Both the position numbers and the translations under genes were made by a program. Shown in pieces: positions 42,516 to 42,516 of a stretch of 42,516 bases of DNA (position 1 is the first letter of the stretch; each line of letters begins with the position of its first letter). The stretch is from Tubiluchus corallicola (taxonomy: Eukaryota; Priapulida; Priapulimorpha; Priapulimorphida; Tubiluchidae): contig JAQGDQ010000537.1 of NCBI GenBank assembly GCA_030141605.1, positions 106,501 to 149,016 of the forward strand, written 5' to 3'. The notes below the pieces were generated by a model that was not told where the DNA came from, ran no database searches, and was given only the letters and a program-made list of their open reading frames with translations.

Positions 42516-42516
42516 C
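42453..42516. repeat. (CT)n microsatellite at the window edge
   Basis: Pure CT dinucleotides to the end of the window. Confidence 0.95.

Overview
This is a repeat-rich, AT-rich animal (metazoan) nuclear genome window. Coding sequence is split into short exons with canonical GT/AG splice sites, introns are 0.5-3 kb, and the space between exons is filled with minisatellites, long (GA)n/(CT)n tracts, non-LTR retrotransposon tails and small inverted-repeat DNA transposons. The genes fit an invertebrate, but nothing here fixes the phylum. No bacterial, viral, tRNA, rRNA or CRISPR feature was seen.

Right half (about 22.7-40.1 kb, minus strand): 14 consecutive exons of a DNA-PKcs (PRKDC) homologue. 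Every intron phase agrees, and the exons splice into one open frame of 1809 bases (603 codons). This corresponds to part of the N-terminal HEAT-repeat region of the kinase. The 5' end of the gene lies beyond the right edge. Downstream of the last exon (22760-22828) no further PRKDC exon was found. Thirty-seven bases after that exon the sequence enters one arm of a large inverted repeat.

The inverted repeat is the most striking structure. Bases 20367-22723 are the exact reverse complement of 24590-26946 (2357 bases per arm, 1866-base spacer, no mismatch in the parts compared, no indel). The right arm holds one PRKDC exon in its normal place. The left arm holds the same exon backwards, with intact splice sites. 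The spacer holds the next two exons. One arm end lies inside a 50-base minisatellite, and the other lies 54 bases from a 640-base purine (GA-rich) tract. It is either a very young gene-breaking inverted duplication or an assembly error.

Far right (41071-41910, plus strand): an intronless peripherin/ROM1-like tetraspanin. It is inferred to lie antisense inside a PRKDC intron, because upstream PRKDC exons must lie further right.

Left third (6.0-10.8 kb, minus strand): the last two exons of an unrecognised gene, with stop codon and polyadenylation signals. Around it lie a 38-base minisatellite, a 26-base minisatellite of about 50 copies, a pentanucleotide array whose unit changes stepwise, and several copies of a TTAA-flanked interspersed repeat. 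One copy of that repeat carries a LINE insertion with a visible target duplication.
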